Assembly: GCA_943737045.1 (NCBI GenBank)
Contig: CALSFV010000055.1
Span: forward strand, 372,001 to 436,000
Source: Parapristionchus giblindavisi
Lineage: Eukaryota; Nematoda; Chromadorea; Rhabditida; Diplogasteridae
Direction: 5' to 3'
DNA: 64,000 nt
Shown here in pieces: positions 38,093-50,800 of this stretch. Position 1 is the stretch's first letter; each line of letters opens with the position of its first letter. Position numbers and translations under genes: made by a program. Below the pieces are notes generated by a model. That model was not told where the DNA came from. It was given only the letters and a program-made list of their open reading frames with translations, and searched no databases.

Positions 38093-41000
38093 ATGGCTAT
38101 TACTACACATAAGATTACCTTTGAGAAGGATTCACTTAAAAAGGTTTGTGGAATGAGGGATGCGAAATATTGATTAGTTTGTGAATCTTTTGAACTCGTT
38201 CAGAACGAGAGCGCTCTTGTGAACTAGACAACTAAGTGAGATAGAGAAATGGAGAAGTGGAGAGGAAGAGGAAAAAAGTGAACTGTAGTCTCATTAAGTG
38301 TGTTCAATTTCTATCTACAGATATATTTGTTGAATGGTCGAATGGCTGAAACGGTAAAAATGTATCGATTGATTCTAGGTTACGGTATTCGAAGATCGTG
38401 CAGAACTGAAAAGGGAGTTTAGGGTAGATCTCGTTGCAGGATTGAATGAAGTTATCATTGAGGTAAGATTGGATAATCTGTTTATCGGAATATTTCGTGA
38501 GTATTTGTAATCTCTATATATTTCTATTATGAAATATCACGATGTTGTTTGCCGTCTTCTTCAATCTTCTTCCTCTTCAAATTGAATTCTATTAATTCTA
38601 TTAATCAATCTTTCTTGCATATAAATGGTCCATTCACTCTTATCTCTATTTCGTTTCCCTCTGTGATTCTTACTATCTTTCTACCTCCAGCACAACCCCC
38701 GAACAGTCAAACGCACGTCGAGGAAATTGCCGTATAGATGAGAACAGGTGGGATAGATTGAGAGGGAGAGGTTGAAGGAAGTGGAGTTAGATGTTTCCTT
38801 AGTGATCGTTTGTCGTTGCCTAGTGATCAGGGCTGCGATTTTTTGAAAATAATTTCAAAAAATGGCTAAAAAAAATTTTTGAATCCTAATTTAAAAAAAA
38901 ATTTAATTTGATTTTGAATTTTTTGAAATGGTGAAAGATTTTAAAAAATCACAGCCCTGCTGATGATATACATGGCTTTAGTTTGTTTGTTTGAATGATC
39001 GAAAGATCAAAATAGAATCATGATGACCAACACAGAGAGATGGATAATGGGAAAATAATAAAGAAGGGGCGTATCGTTTTTCTAATTACAGAAGGTCTCT
39101 CATCTTGTAGTCGATGATTCTGTCAGAGTCACGGGAAAGGGATATGCTGTAATCGAAGACGTTCAGGTAGTTGTAATCTTTGATCTTTGATCTTTTGTAG
39201 ATGAGATTTAAATGAACGGAGTGGCTAATGTATCTTGATCATTGATTTTTTTCTATAAAACACTTAAACATACCGTTCGTCAAGCTTTTATCAAAAAATG
39301 AAAGCGATTACTGTAACTTGAACTTTGATCTTTAGTCTAATCAATATGTACTGTAGGTTTGTGATCGTCGAACAACAACGGGATCAAATGATTCCGATCG
39401 TGCAAGTGAAGTAAGAGCAGAGAAAGAAGAATTAGAGAAGAAGAAGAAGATTGTTGATGATGAAAGGACCAGTATTCAAAATAGAATCAATGCTTTCGAT
39501 GCTATGATCAATCAGGTACTGTAATCATACTGTAGCCGATGGATACTGTAGTTTTGAATATATATATTGATTTATTTTTGTTTGTCAGAAATATCTCAAA
39601 ATCGATATGCTTCGATCTTCTAATTTATTGATTGAAGGTTGGAAATGGAATTGCTGCACCTAAGGATTCCAAGTTTTCTGCTGATGAAAGTACCCTAGAG
39701 AGTATCTCTACGTTCTTTTCTTTCTATGATCAAGAGACTACCACGGTACGGTAGATTACTGTAGGTTACGGTATCTATCTATATCTTATCGATTTCAGCT
39801 TCGTGGTGCTCAATATGAGAAAGAACGAGAGTCGATAAAGCTACATGAGAAAATCAATGTGATGGAAGATCTACTCAATCAATTGACTTGTATTAACTTC
39901 GCCAAGTAAGCCACTAGTACAGGGAAATCAATAAATCGATAAATCTACAGAGTGATCACAATTCTGCTCGAGAGCCTAGATGGAGGTCCAGTTGGACTTG
40001 AATTGACTCATCAAGTGTGGGGATGCAACTGGAGACCATTCTATGATATTCGTGTTGAGACCAACAAGACTGAGATGCAGGTATACTGTAGATTGATTTT
40101 ATTGATTTTTTTTGTCAATGTTACAGCATATCGAACATTATTGATTACTGTTTCAGTTGTCATACTACGGTAATGTCAATCAATCGACTGGAGATGATTG
40201 GGAAGGGGCGGATCTTATTCTCTCAACAGCTCGACCATGTATAGGAGGATCAATTCCTGAATTGGGAACACTTGATGTATCATTCTATCCTTCTCCACCT
40301 CCTCAACCCATGCCTACTTCTTTCGGTGGTAATCAAGTTCATCTGAAGTCAATGTCAGTTGTATTTTAGAAAAGTATTTTAGTGATTCTTCTCTTTAATC
40401 GTCACTAACTTTTGCAATCCATATCCCTTTCAGGAACCGATCTGTTATGGTGGAGGAGTGTGCCCCTGTAATGGATGCGGGACCAATGATGATGGATAGA
40501 GTAAGTGATAGAGATCAAAGATCAAAGATCGAATAGTCAATGTATCATCTCATTTCAGGTAGCTTCAGTAAACTCTCAACGTCAGACTCTGTCTACTGAA
40601 TTCGCCATTACTCGTCCTTGTTCTATTCCTTCAGATGGAACTGATCATAAGGTATTGATTGATTTTATCGATCATTAATATGATATAATCAATCAATAAT
40701 CTTATCCATCTACTCTATAAATCAATCAATAATTCAGGTTACAATTGGAATCATGGCTCTATCTCCTCAACTTGTCCATGAATCAGTTCCATCCAAGAAT
40801 TCATCAGCTTTTCTAACAGCAAATTGTCTTAACTCCTCACCTCTTCCTCTTCTTCCTGGAAAAGCTTCCATTTATCTTGATGGGGCTTTTGTTGCTAAAT
40901 CTGACATTAAGGTACTGTAACCTCTAGTTCATTTATTGATTATTGAAACATACCGTAATCTAATCGATATTTCAATTGTAGGCAGTATCTCCTGGTGAAA

Positions 41001-41761
41001 GATTCTGTTCTTCTCTTGGAATTGATCCCAATGTTAAGATTGATTACAAACCTGTTCATACATATCATGAAACTGTAATTTTATTTATATTTTTTTAATT
41101 TCATTTCCATTAAATGTTTTTTTTAAAATCTAGTGATTTATTTTATTCTAATCCCATTAATATTCAAATTTAATCGATAATTTCAGACTGGACTAATCAA
41201 TAAATCATCTTCAACTGTTCATGAACAAAAAATCATTGTAAAGAATACAAGAGGAGATGCAGTTCTTTTAACGATCAAAGATCAAATTCCCCGTTCTACA
41301 GATGAAAAGATCAAGGTACTGTAATATATTGTAATCGAGTATTTCATGATTATCGATTGAAATACAGTAATCTATTCAATGATTATCGATTGATTTAGGT
41401 CAAGATCATTTCCCCTGAATCAATCGAGAAGTTTACTGAAGAAAATACTGGATTAATTGATCACGCTCCCATGGTTGGAATTAGACAAATGCCTTCAAAT
41501 AATCTTGAATGGACTGTTAAACTTGATAAGGTTAGTAGTGAAATATCGATTTTTGTTATTTTTTCTACTGATTAGAGGAGATAATAATATTTATACGTAT
41601 TCATGAGTAAACAGTGAAACGTGTGATAGAAGTAAAAAAAAAAGAGCGTGGCTTAAGTAACACATTATTTATTTCAGGGCGAAAGTCAGACTCTTCTTAT
41701 CAAATATGCTATTGAGCATCCTTCTACTGAGAATTTGGTCTTCCAAGAGAGATTTAACTGA
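38093..41761 (+). CDS. DUF4140/DUF4139-domain protein, tandem copy 1
   Basis: Family of unknown biochemical role; bacterial members are annotated as mucoidy inhibitor MuiA-like, and nematodes have related proteins (C. elegans F37C4.5 type). Exons: 38093-38143, 38379-38462, 39092-39166, 39357-39515, 39638-39745, 39799-39905, 39951-40080, 40157-40353, 40434-40500, 40559-40651, 40738-40911, 40982-41074, 41187-41315, 41399-41530, 41678-41761; 560 aa in phase. Residues about 18-120 form the DUF4140-like part (VTVFEDRAELKREF), about 75-190 are charged and probably coiled coil, and about 195-560 are DUF4139, with the signature HQVWGCNWRPFYDIRVE near 216-232 and LSYYGNVNQSTGDDWEGA. A Pro/Met-rich loop lies near 285-326. 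There is no signal peptide or membrane segment. Polyadenylation signal at 42159. Confidence 0.88.
38828..38959. mobile_element. 132-bp hAT-like miniature element in DUF4139 copy 1, intron 2
   Basis: Terminal inverted repeats CAGGGCTGCGATTTTTT and AAAAAATCACAGCCCTG enclose an A/T-rich core. Flanking octamers CTAGTGAT and CTGATGAT agree at 6 of 8 positions, as expected for an aged 8-bp hAT target duplication. The same intron of copy 2 reads CTTAGTGATGAGTACATGG with no element, giving an empty site. Confidence 0.8.
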
Positions 41762-42449
41762 AGAGATTCATTTTTTTAAATGTTCACTCCATTCTTTTAT
41801 ATAAATAATGCATTCATTCATAGTGTATTGACCGTATAAAATACACTTATTCGCTACGAGGATAGCTACAATGCCTTGTCTATGTTTTTCTAAAGAAGAA
41901 AGTGAATTATTGCGAAATATAAAATCAGTACGGCGAACTTCAGACGGGTTTGGTAACGAGCGAGATAGAACGGAGATTAGAGAGAGCGCGAGGAATACTG
42001 GGAGGGAAATAGGCAGGGGATGGGGATGACTCGAATATTTCTGTGTTTAGCAACGTTTTTACTCAAGTACATTTTATTCGGATAATATGGAGCAATCTCA
42101 TCTGCGTAAATATCAAATGAATTCACTTTTTTTTAAATATTTTCATCCTTTCCTGTATAATAAAGATTTCGTTGAGATAATTGTTGATTCATCTTTGATC
42201 AGAAATGGTTCATTTCCACTATGCATACATACATCTATATCATTCTTAAGCAACAAGTAAAGCAATTTGATCTTTTGAACTTGGAAAATGCAAAAAAGAA
42301 AAAAAGGAACTCATTTCATATTGGTTCTCGTCAAATATGTCACTAACCATAATTGCATGGCGAGTCTCTAACATTCCCTTGTAAGCCCATATCACGGCGT
42401 TTCATTGGAGTGAAATCCCTACATTTTGTAGCCAATGATTACGGTATAC
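41762..42449. other. 3' flank of DUF4139 copy 1 and duplication junction
   Basis: Contains the 3' UTR of copy 1 with AATAAA at 42159-42164, in a segment that recurs after copy 2 (about 47.70-47.80 kb). The sequence that matches the PYROXD2-like gene begins near 42429, at GTAGCCAATGATTACGG, marking the junction of the duplicated block. Confidence 0.65.
42159..42164 (+). promoter_or_regulatory. Polyadenylation signal of DUF4139 copy 1
   Basis: AATAAA within CCTGTATAATAAAGATTT; the same context appears after copy 2. Confidence 0.6.
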
Positions 42450-42757
42450 CTGGTACGATCCCTTCAGTAATGGCAGCTCCTCCGAGAACGTGTCGTTTCT
42501 CGAGAACGCAGACTTTCTTACCTGCTTTGGCTAGATAAGCGGCCTGAAATAAGAGAGGTGAATCGATGAAGGAGACATTGATTCGAAACGATATTTGAGC
42601 AGTGACAAGTCAAACGTTTCGGTACGCAAGATCTTTTGACAAAAAGAAGATATGAAATGGTTACAGCAGTGAGTCCATTGTGACCTCCTCCAACTATGAT
42701 GGCATCATACGTAGATGATGATGGTCGAGATGAGAATCGACGAAGTGATGAGAACAT
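42450..42757 (-). pseudogene. Truncated duplicate of the PYROXD2-like gene (exons 1-2 only)
   Basis: Copies of exon 1 (42665-42757, identical MFSSLRRF... frame) and exon 2 (42450-42543, still reading [20 protein letters not shown]) are present with their intron. Homology stops about 20 nt beyond exon 2, and the remaining 13 exons are absent. It was carried along when the neighbouring DUF4139 gene was duplicated. The reading frame is not yet damaged, so the duplication seems recent or this piece is conserved in the copied promoter region. Confidence 0.9.
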
Positions 42758-43638
42758 TGTGAATGATTATCAATGAATGAAGAAGGAATAGAATGGATAT
42801 TGAGTGTTCTTATCGATATGAACTAGAGGTCACTTTCAATGAATGAGACTAATAGGCCCTCTTCTTATCAATAGATAGATACTAATGTGAAGAAGGAATG
42901 GATAAGATTACATTGAGTATTGTATCGACTGATAGAGACTATTCTCTCTTTTCATACGCTCACATGTCACACTGTCAGAGATCATGTAAACAAGTATTTA
43001 GAAGCAACTATGGTGGTGTCCAAGCTCGCGCAGTCATGCATTATCTTGATCATTATCTTTCAGTCATGGGCATTCTTATCTGAAATTCTGAATTCATTTC
43101 TAGCTTTTCGAAGGTATTGAAGAAGGTGTCCAAGCCCGCGCATTCAATATTTACGAATGTGATCTCTGATTGTGAGTGCTTGCAGACTGAGTTGAACTTG
43201 TGCTCGTGATGTTTCAATCTCTCCATAGACTGGGTTCCTTTATTGATGTTCATGTCCGTCTTTCTCAATACATCTGCAACGAGAGTGAGGTAATAGTAGA
43301 GAGAGAGAAAGAGATAAAGAAGAATGACTCATTCCTTCCCTCTATCTGTCTGTACTCTCTTCTATTCTCTCTTCTCTCTACTCATATCGTTGTCTCTCCA
43401 TTCTCTCATCACTCCATACTCTCTCACTACACGAAACGTTCTCTCTTCTTCTCTCTCCGCCCTTCTTCTACATAAAAGCCTGCGTTTGAAAGCATTGGGT
43501 GAGGTTTCTACACTCTCCATTTCCATTCCCTTCATCTTTCTACTTATACTTATTGATAAATACACTTTTATTGCTTTGTCTAAATGATTTTCGAATTTGT
43601 CATTCATTCTTCGTTGTCTTCAGGACACTTGAACAAAC
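42758..43638. promoter_or_regulatory. Duplicated upstream region of DUF4139 copy 2
   Basis: Closely similar to 36703-38092 but about 0.5 kb shorter. It lacks the 368-bp element and has one instead of two GTCCAAGC...CGCGCAGTCA units. A TTGTCTTCAG acceptor-like site ends at 43623, 15 nt before the ATG. Confidence 0.6.
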
Positions 43639-46600
43639 ATGGCTATTACTACACATAAGATAACCTTTGAGAAGGATTCACTCAAAAAGGTTTGTCAAAT
43701 CAATCAATTTTATTATTTTAAGCAATAGTTGCTAGATGAGGATGGAGCGAAAAGTCATGGGTTGTATTTTGCCAATAGCTCGGTCCTAGTCATCTCTAGC
43801 CTTGGAGAGAATTGGAAAAAACAAAACTAAAAAACGACTTTGAGAAATGAAAAAAAATGTTGATCTTTTGAACTCGTTCAGAACGAGAGCACTCTTGTGT
43901 ACTAGACAACTAAGCGGTAAAGAAGAAGTGAGATAGAGAAATGGTGATGGATAGGAGAGGAGAAAAGGGGAAGAGTAGTCTCGTTAAGTGTTCAATTTAT
44001 ATCGACAGATATTTGTCTGGGTTAAAGAAGGTCAATGATCGAATGGTTTAAATTATCGATTGATTCCAGGTTACGGTATTCGAGGATCGTGCAGAATTGA
44101 AGAGGGAGTTTACGGTAGATCTCGTTGCAGGATTGAATGAAGTTGTCATTGAGGTAAGATCGGCTAATCTGTTTATAGGAATATTTCGTGAGTATTTGTA
44201 ATCTCTCTATATATTTCTATTATGAAATATCACGATGTTGTTTGCCTTCTTCTTCTTCCTCTTCTTTTTCTCTATTGAATTCTATTCATTCTATTGATCT
44301 ATTTCGTTTCCTTTTTTGACTCTTACTATCTCTCTCTAGCTCCAATCACAAACTTTTGAACATTCAAACTCACATCGAGGAAATTGCCGTATAGATGAGA
44401 AAAGGTGGAGGGAGAGGGAGAAGGAGAGGGAGAGGGAGAAAGGTAGAGGGAGAGGTAGAGGAAAGTAGAGTTTAGATGTTTCCTTAGTGATCGTAGCTCG
44501 TTGCTTAGTGATGAGTACATGGCGTTTGTTTGTTTGAGTGAGAGATCGAAAGATCAAAATAGAATCATATTGAATCATGATGACTAACATACAGAGATGG
44601 ATGATGGAAATAATAATAAAGAAGGGATTTATCTGTTTATATTACAGAAGATCTCTCATCTCGTAGTCGATGATTCTGTTAGAGTCACGGGAAAAGGAAA
44701 TGCTGTCATCGAAGAAGTTCAGGTAGTTGTATTCTTTGATCTTTGATCTTTCTTTTTGTAGATAACATTTCAATGAACGGAGAAATGGTTTTGTCCACTG
44801 TATCTTGATCTTTGATCTTTACTATAAAGCACTTGAAATTCATAAAGCTTTTATGAAGAAAAAAAGATTACTGTAACTTGAACTTTGATCTTTAGTCTAA
44901 TCGATATGTACTGTAGGTTTGTGATCGTCGAACAACAACGGGATCAAATGATTCTGATCGTGCGAGTGAAGTAAGAGCAGAGAAAGAAGAATTAGAGAAG
45001 AAGAAGAAGATTGTTGATGATGAAAGGACCAGTATTCAAAATAGAATCAATGCTTTCGATGCTATGATCAATCAGGTACTGTAATCATACTGTAGTTCAA
45101 GCATACTGCAGTTTTGAATCTATATTGATTTATTGTTATTTGTTCGATCTTCTAATTTATTGATTGAAGGTTGGAAACGGAATCGCTGCTCCTAAGGATT
45201 CCAAGTTCTCCGCTGATGGAAGCACCCTGGAGAGTATCTCTACGTTCTTTGCTTTCTATGACCAAGAGTCTACCAAGGTACGGTAGATTACTGTAGGTTA
45301 CGGTGTATATCATATTGATTGTAGCTTCGTGGTGCTCAATATGACAGGGAACGAGAGTCGATAAAGCTCCAAGAGGAAATCAATGTGAAGGAAGATCTAC
45401 TGAATCAATTGACTTGTATTAACTTTGCCAAGTAAGCCACTACTTTTTGTTTGAAAATCAATAATCGATAAATCTACAGAGTCATCACAATTCTTCTCGA
45501 GAGTACGGAGGGAGGTCCAGTTGTACTTGAATTAACTCATCAAGTGTGGGGTTGCAACTGGAGACCATTCTATGATATTCGTGTTGAGACCAAGGAAGAC
45601 AAGACTGAGATGCAGGTATACTGTAGATCATTGATTTTTCGTCAAAGTTCCAGTATTTTTAATATTATTAATTTATTGATTGCTGTTTCAGTTATCATAC
45701 TACGGTAATGTGAATCAATCATGTGGTGATGATTGGGAAGGGGCGGAGCTTATTCTCTCAACAGCTCGACCATGTATAGGAGGATCAATACCTGAATTGG
45801 GAACACTTGATGTATCATTCTATCGTCCTCCTCCTCCTCAACCCGTCGCTATGGCCTTCGGTGGTCATCAAGTAAATCTGAAGTCAATGTCAGTGAAGAA
45901 AAAGTATTTGAGCTACTCTTTTCTTCAATATTCATTTTTCTTATTCAATTCTTATTCATTACAGGAAACGATCTGTTATGAGGGAGGAGTGTGCCCCTAT
46001 GATGGATGCGGCTCCAATGATGATGGATAGAGTAAGTGACAGAGATCAAAGATCAAAGATCAACTAATCAATCATTTCAGGTAGCTACAGTAAACTCTCA
46101 GACTCTGTCTACTGAATTCGCCATTACTCGTCCTTGTTCTATTCCTTCAGATGGAACTGACCACAAGGTATTTATTGATTTCTTCAATCAATAGTCTAGC
46201 CTATTCGTTCAATCAATAATCTAATAATCTAACCTAAATCAAATAATAATATGACCAATTAATCAATAATTCAGGTTACAATTGGAATCATAACTCTATC
46301 TCCTCAACTTGTCCATGAATCAGTTCCATCAAAGAATTCATCAGCTTTTCTAACCGCAAATTGTCTTAACTCCTCATCTCTTCCTCTTCTTCCGGGACAA
46401 GCTTCCATCTATCTTGATGGGGCTTTTGTTGCTAAGTCTGACATCAAGGTACTGTAATCAATAGTTCATTTATTGATTATTGTGCACAATGAAACTACCG
46501 TAATCTAATCGATATTTCAATTTTAGGCAGTATCTCCTGGTGAAAGATTCCGTTCTTCTCTTGGAGTTGATCCCGCTGTTAAGATTGATTACAAACCTGT

Positions 46601-47607
46601 TCATAAATATCATGAAACGGTAATTGTATTTTTATTTAATATTTATTTCAATGCCATTAATTTTTTTAATCGAGCGATTTATTTTATTCCAATTCCATTA
46701 ATATTCAAATTTAATGAATGATTTCAGACTGGACTAATCAATAAATCATCTTCAACTGTTCATGAACAAAAAATCATTGTAAAGAATACAAGAGGAGATG
46801 CAGTTCTTTTAACGATCAAAGATCAAATTCCTCGTTCTACAGATGAAAAGATCAAGGTACTATAATATACCGTAATCTATTATTTCATGATTATTGATTG
46901 AAATACCGTAATCTATTCAATGATTATTGATTGATTTAGGTCAGGATCATTTCACCCGAATCAATTGAGAAGGTTACTGAAGAAAATTCTGGAGAAAATG
47001 ATCACGCTCCCAAGGCTGGAATTAGACAAATGCCATCAAATAATCTTGAATGGACTGTTAAACTTGATAAGGTTAGTAGTGAAATATCGATTTTTGTTAT
47101 TTTTTGTACTGATTATTGGGCTTAAAGAAGGGGACCCACGAGATTTGGAGTGCACTATTGACAAGAAGAACATGGGGCATAGGAAGTGGCATTATGTTCT
47201 CTATTAGATATGAGCGAATTGGTCCATAGAGCGTGTAGCTCAGTGGTTAGTGGTTAGCGCTAGTAACCGCGCTACGTGGGTTCGATTCTCGTTTGCAATT
47301 TTCTTTATATGCAACCTTCAAATTCAAAAACTCGCGCCTTTCCCTGGGGGATCAATGAACTTTATGCTCGGATTACGACATTCCTGTTCACCTAAAATTT
47401 TAGAGAAAATTGTTTTTGTATACAGGGGGATGTGATCTACAGTTCTGCCTGGCCAATTTAGTCACGAAAAAACTCGTGGGTCCCCTTCTTTAAGTAACAA
47501 TCACATTATTTATTCAATTTCAGGGCGCAAGTCAGACTCTTCTTATCAAATATGCTATTGAGCATCCTTCTACTGAGAAATTGGACTTCCAAGAGAGATT
47601 CAACTGA
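43639..47607 (+). CDS. DUF4140/DUF4139-domain protein, tandem copy 2
   Basis: Exons: 43639-43689, 44070-44153, 44648-44722, 44917-45075, 45170-45277, 45325-45431, 45480-45615, 45692-45888, 45965-46031, 46081-46167, 46275-46448, 46527-46619, 46728-46856, 46940-47071, 47524-47607; 560 aa. Every intron position matches copy 1. Compared with copy 1, exon 7 gains two codons (ETKEDKTEMQ) and exon 10 loses two. The N-terminal 17 residues equal copy 1 (MAITTHKITFEKDSLKK). DUF4139 signature HQVWGCNWRPFYDIRVE is intact. The last intron is enlarged by a TTAA-flanked element. The 5' two thirds resemble copy 1 most, while exons 10-14 and their introns resemble copy 3 most. Function as for copy 1, unknown. 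Confidence 0.88.
47126..47489. mobile_element. TTAA-flanked inverted-repeat element, copy B, in the last intron of DUF4139 copy 2
   Basis: Ends AGAAGGGGACCCACGAG and CTCGTGGGTCCCCTTCT are perfect 17-bp inverted repeats, flanked by TTAA at 47122-47125 and 47490-47493. The equivalent intron of copy 1 has a single TTAA in GGCTTAAGTAACACATT (about 41650-41665), matching the filled-site flanks GGGCTTAA...TTAAGTAACAATCACATT. At 364 bp it is shorter than copy A. It contains a tRNA-like sequence and no transposase. Confidence 0.85.
47231..47299 (+). pseudogene. tRNA-like sequence inside element B
   Basis: A box TAGCTCAGTGG and B box GGTTCGATTCTCG are present. Here the anticodon stem pairs well (TAGCGC with GCGCTA), but the loop has 8 nt and the acceptor ends do not pair cleanly. 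A tRNA-derived internal sequence, probably not a functional tRNA. Confidence 0.55.
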
Positions 47608-47735
47608 AGACATTAGATGTTCATTCCATTCTTTTTATTCGAGTCATAATGTATAGTGTAATCTCATCTGTGTAAATATCATACTTACCAAATGCATTCG
47701 TATATTTTCCTCAATAATTTAATCTTTTCCTGTAT

Positions 47736-47741
47736 AATAAA
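47736..47741 (+). promoter_or_regulatory. Polyadenylation signal of DUF4139 copy 2
   Basis: AATAAA in CCTGTATAATAAAGATTT, same context as after copy 1. Confidence 0.6.
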
Positions 47742-47883
47742 GATTTTTTGTGATAATTGTTGATTGATCTTTGATCAGAAGTGGTTCATTTCCACTATGT
47801 GTACCTGTCTATCTCATTCTTCATGTTATTCATTAAATTCAATTCTTTATGTTCATATTTCTATTCAATGTCAGATACAAATC

Positions 47884-50800
47884 ATGTCCAAGCCCACACA
47901 GCACATCGTCAAGGTTGAGAACAATACCCTCAAGAAGGTACCCTTTATCTTCTGTTCTTCTGATCTTTAACCTTTTTCCAGGTTACGGTATTCGAGGATA
48001 GAGCCGAGCTCAAGAGGGAGTTCACGGTTGATCTAGTTGCTGGTCTGAATGAAGTCCTCATCGAGGTTTGTCTATTTATATAATTATATTAGTGTAGTCA
48101 AAACGCTACTTCCGACTCACAACTTTCATCGGAACAGCTGCAAAACTTATTTGAAAACCGTTTCTCCTCTTACAATGAATTTTTTAATGTCTAGTTATTT
48201 GTGACTTCACATCAAATGTCTATAGATCGATTCCCCATTTCATCAATTTGGATTATTGATTTTCGCTTCTCAGAGTATTTGAAATCTGGCCGTCCTTTCA
48301 AATTGTTCGATTTAAAAGAGTTTTTTTTTGAAAATAATCTGCTGCGTTTACTTACTAACAATACAGTTCGGCATATAATACTCTTCGTAAAGAATGCCCG
48401 GGCCATCCCCCCATCCCAATATTTCTATTTCTGCTTGTGCAAATTTCTCCATTTCAATATTATTTTACTTGATGAAAACTACCCACCTCGGGGTAGCCCC
48501 GGGCGCCCTTTGTAAGGGGAGTTCTATGCGGGATTGTAACATTATTCGGAATCATCGAACAGTTATCGACGTTATCTCCTTCATCTCCACCATCTTCTCC
48601 ATCATCACCGTCGTCTTCATCATCTTCTTCCTCCTCTTCTTCTTCATCTACATCTTCCTCATCATCTGAATATAACTCATATAAACCTCCCTATAAGAGA
48701 AGACGAAGTATCAGCAATCAATCATGTTCTTTTAATAACAGCATGGTAAAGGCATTTTCATAAATTGCTTACTCTATCACGAATGCCACTTTGGGACAGT
48801 CCACTTTGGCTAGATTTGCACACTAATAGATTTGAAACACTAACAATCAATAATAAATTTGATGGGAAATCGCTTTATAGGCATTTGAAGCATATGTGAT
48901 TTCAAATAATTTTCAACGATATCTCTTCAACTGCTTTTAGCAATTAATGCTAATGCTCCCTTCTGCTTTCCTCGTATCTACAAATTATCGATTTCTCCCT
49001 CTTTCCAGAGAATTTCTCGTTCAACATTGGATGACTCTGTAAGAGTGACTGGTAAAGGAAATGCTGTCATCGAAGAAGTTCAGGTATCACAGATTACTGC
49101 TTATTGATCTTTGATCTTTGATTGAATTGATTTATTATTATGAAAGAAATAATATACCATGATATTTCATCTTTGATATATCTAACTTAATCAAGAATCA
49201 TATAAAGGAGTACTGTATTTTGATCTTTGATACTTTACTGAATTAATCAATAATTATGATATACCGTATCCGTTGTAGTTTGCGGATCGTAGAGTGACCA
49301 CAGGAACAACTGATTCTGATAGAACGAAACAAATTAGATCAGAGAAGGAAGAATTGGAGAAGAAATTGAAAGTTGTTGATGATGAGATGACTAGTCTAAT
49401 AAAGAGAACTCAAGCATTGGATAATATGATTTCCCAGGTATCCCATGATCTTTGATCTTTGCTCTTTTGATATATTACCGTATCCCGAGACTAATCGATA
49501 CATTAAGATTGGAAATGGTATAGCCGGTTCTAAGGATCATAAATTCACGGCTGATGAAGATACACTTGGAAGTATCACTACATTCTTTGCTTTCTATGAT
49601 GAAGAGACGAAGAAAGTGAGTTAGATATACCGTAATCCTCGATATCTATCGTAACCCATATACCGTAATCCTTGATATCTATCGTAACCCATATACCGTA
49701 ATCCTTGATATTTACCGTATACCATATACCGTAATGGAGAGATAATAATGTAGTATATTTAAGCTGAAAGGAATTCACTACGAGAAGGAGAAGGAGAGGA
49801 ATAAGATTCAAGAGGAAATTAATGTTAAGAATCATGAATTGAATATTATGCAGAATGGAGAATTCGTCAAGTAAGTACAATTAATAATACTTTATTATGT
49901 AGGTGCACAAAGAACTTTACTTTTTGAAGACAAACAGGAAATACATAATTTGTCCAATAGGGTAGCATAATGTATTTGTAAATATGAAAAAAATTTAGCG
50001 AAAAGGACTATAAATTATTGCTTTAATTAATTTTAAATATATTAATCTAATCTACTTGAGGACTGTATCAGTTCTTCTCGAGAGTACTGAAGGAGGTACT
50101 GTAGTCCTCGAAGTGACCTATCAAGTATTCTGTGCTAGATGGAATCCATTCTATGATATTCGTGTTGAGACCAAGGACGGAAAGACTGATATGCAGGTAT
50201 GGATTACTGTATGATTGATTGACTATCGATTGATCTTTTTCAGTTGTCATACTATGCGAATGTGAATCAATCATGTGGTGAAGATTGGGAAGGGGCTGAG
50301 CTTATTCTCTCAACAGCTCGTCCATGTATAGGAGGATCAATACCTGAATTGGGAAGACTTGATGTATCATTCTATCGTCCTCCTCCTCCTATGGCTCGTG
50401 GAGGCTTATTTGGTGGAGCCTCTGTTGATAATGGAATGCAATACATGGCTAGGTATAATAATTTGTTTAATTTATTTCCATTTTTATTGATTTTATTTAA
50501 TCAATAATCTGATTAATCAATCGATATTATTCAGAGGAGTACCGGAAGTGATGTGTCTATCTGCTGCTGCCCCTATGATGAACAAGGTTTGTCATTATAC
50601 AACTTTCATATCCTATTAAACACAACCTAGCCCGCTGTAACCCGCATAAAAGTATTGTTTATATTTATATATTTTTGTTATTGAAGTGCATACTAATCGA
50701 TATCTCATTATAGGTGGCTACAGTAAGCTCTCAGACCCTCTCCACTGAATTCGCCATTACTCGTCCTTGTTCTATTCCTTCAGATGGAACTGATCACAAG

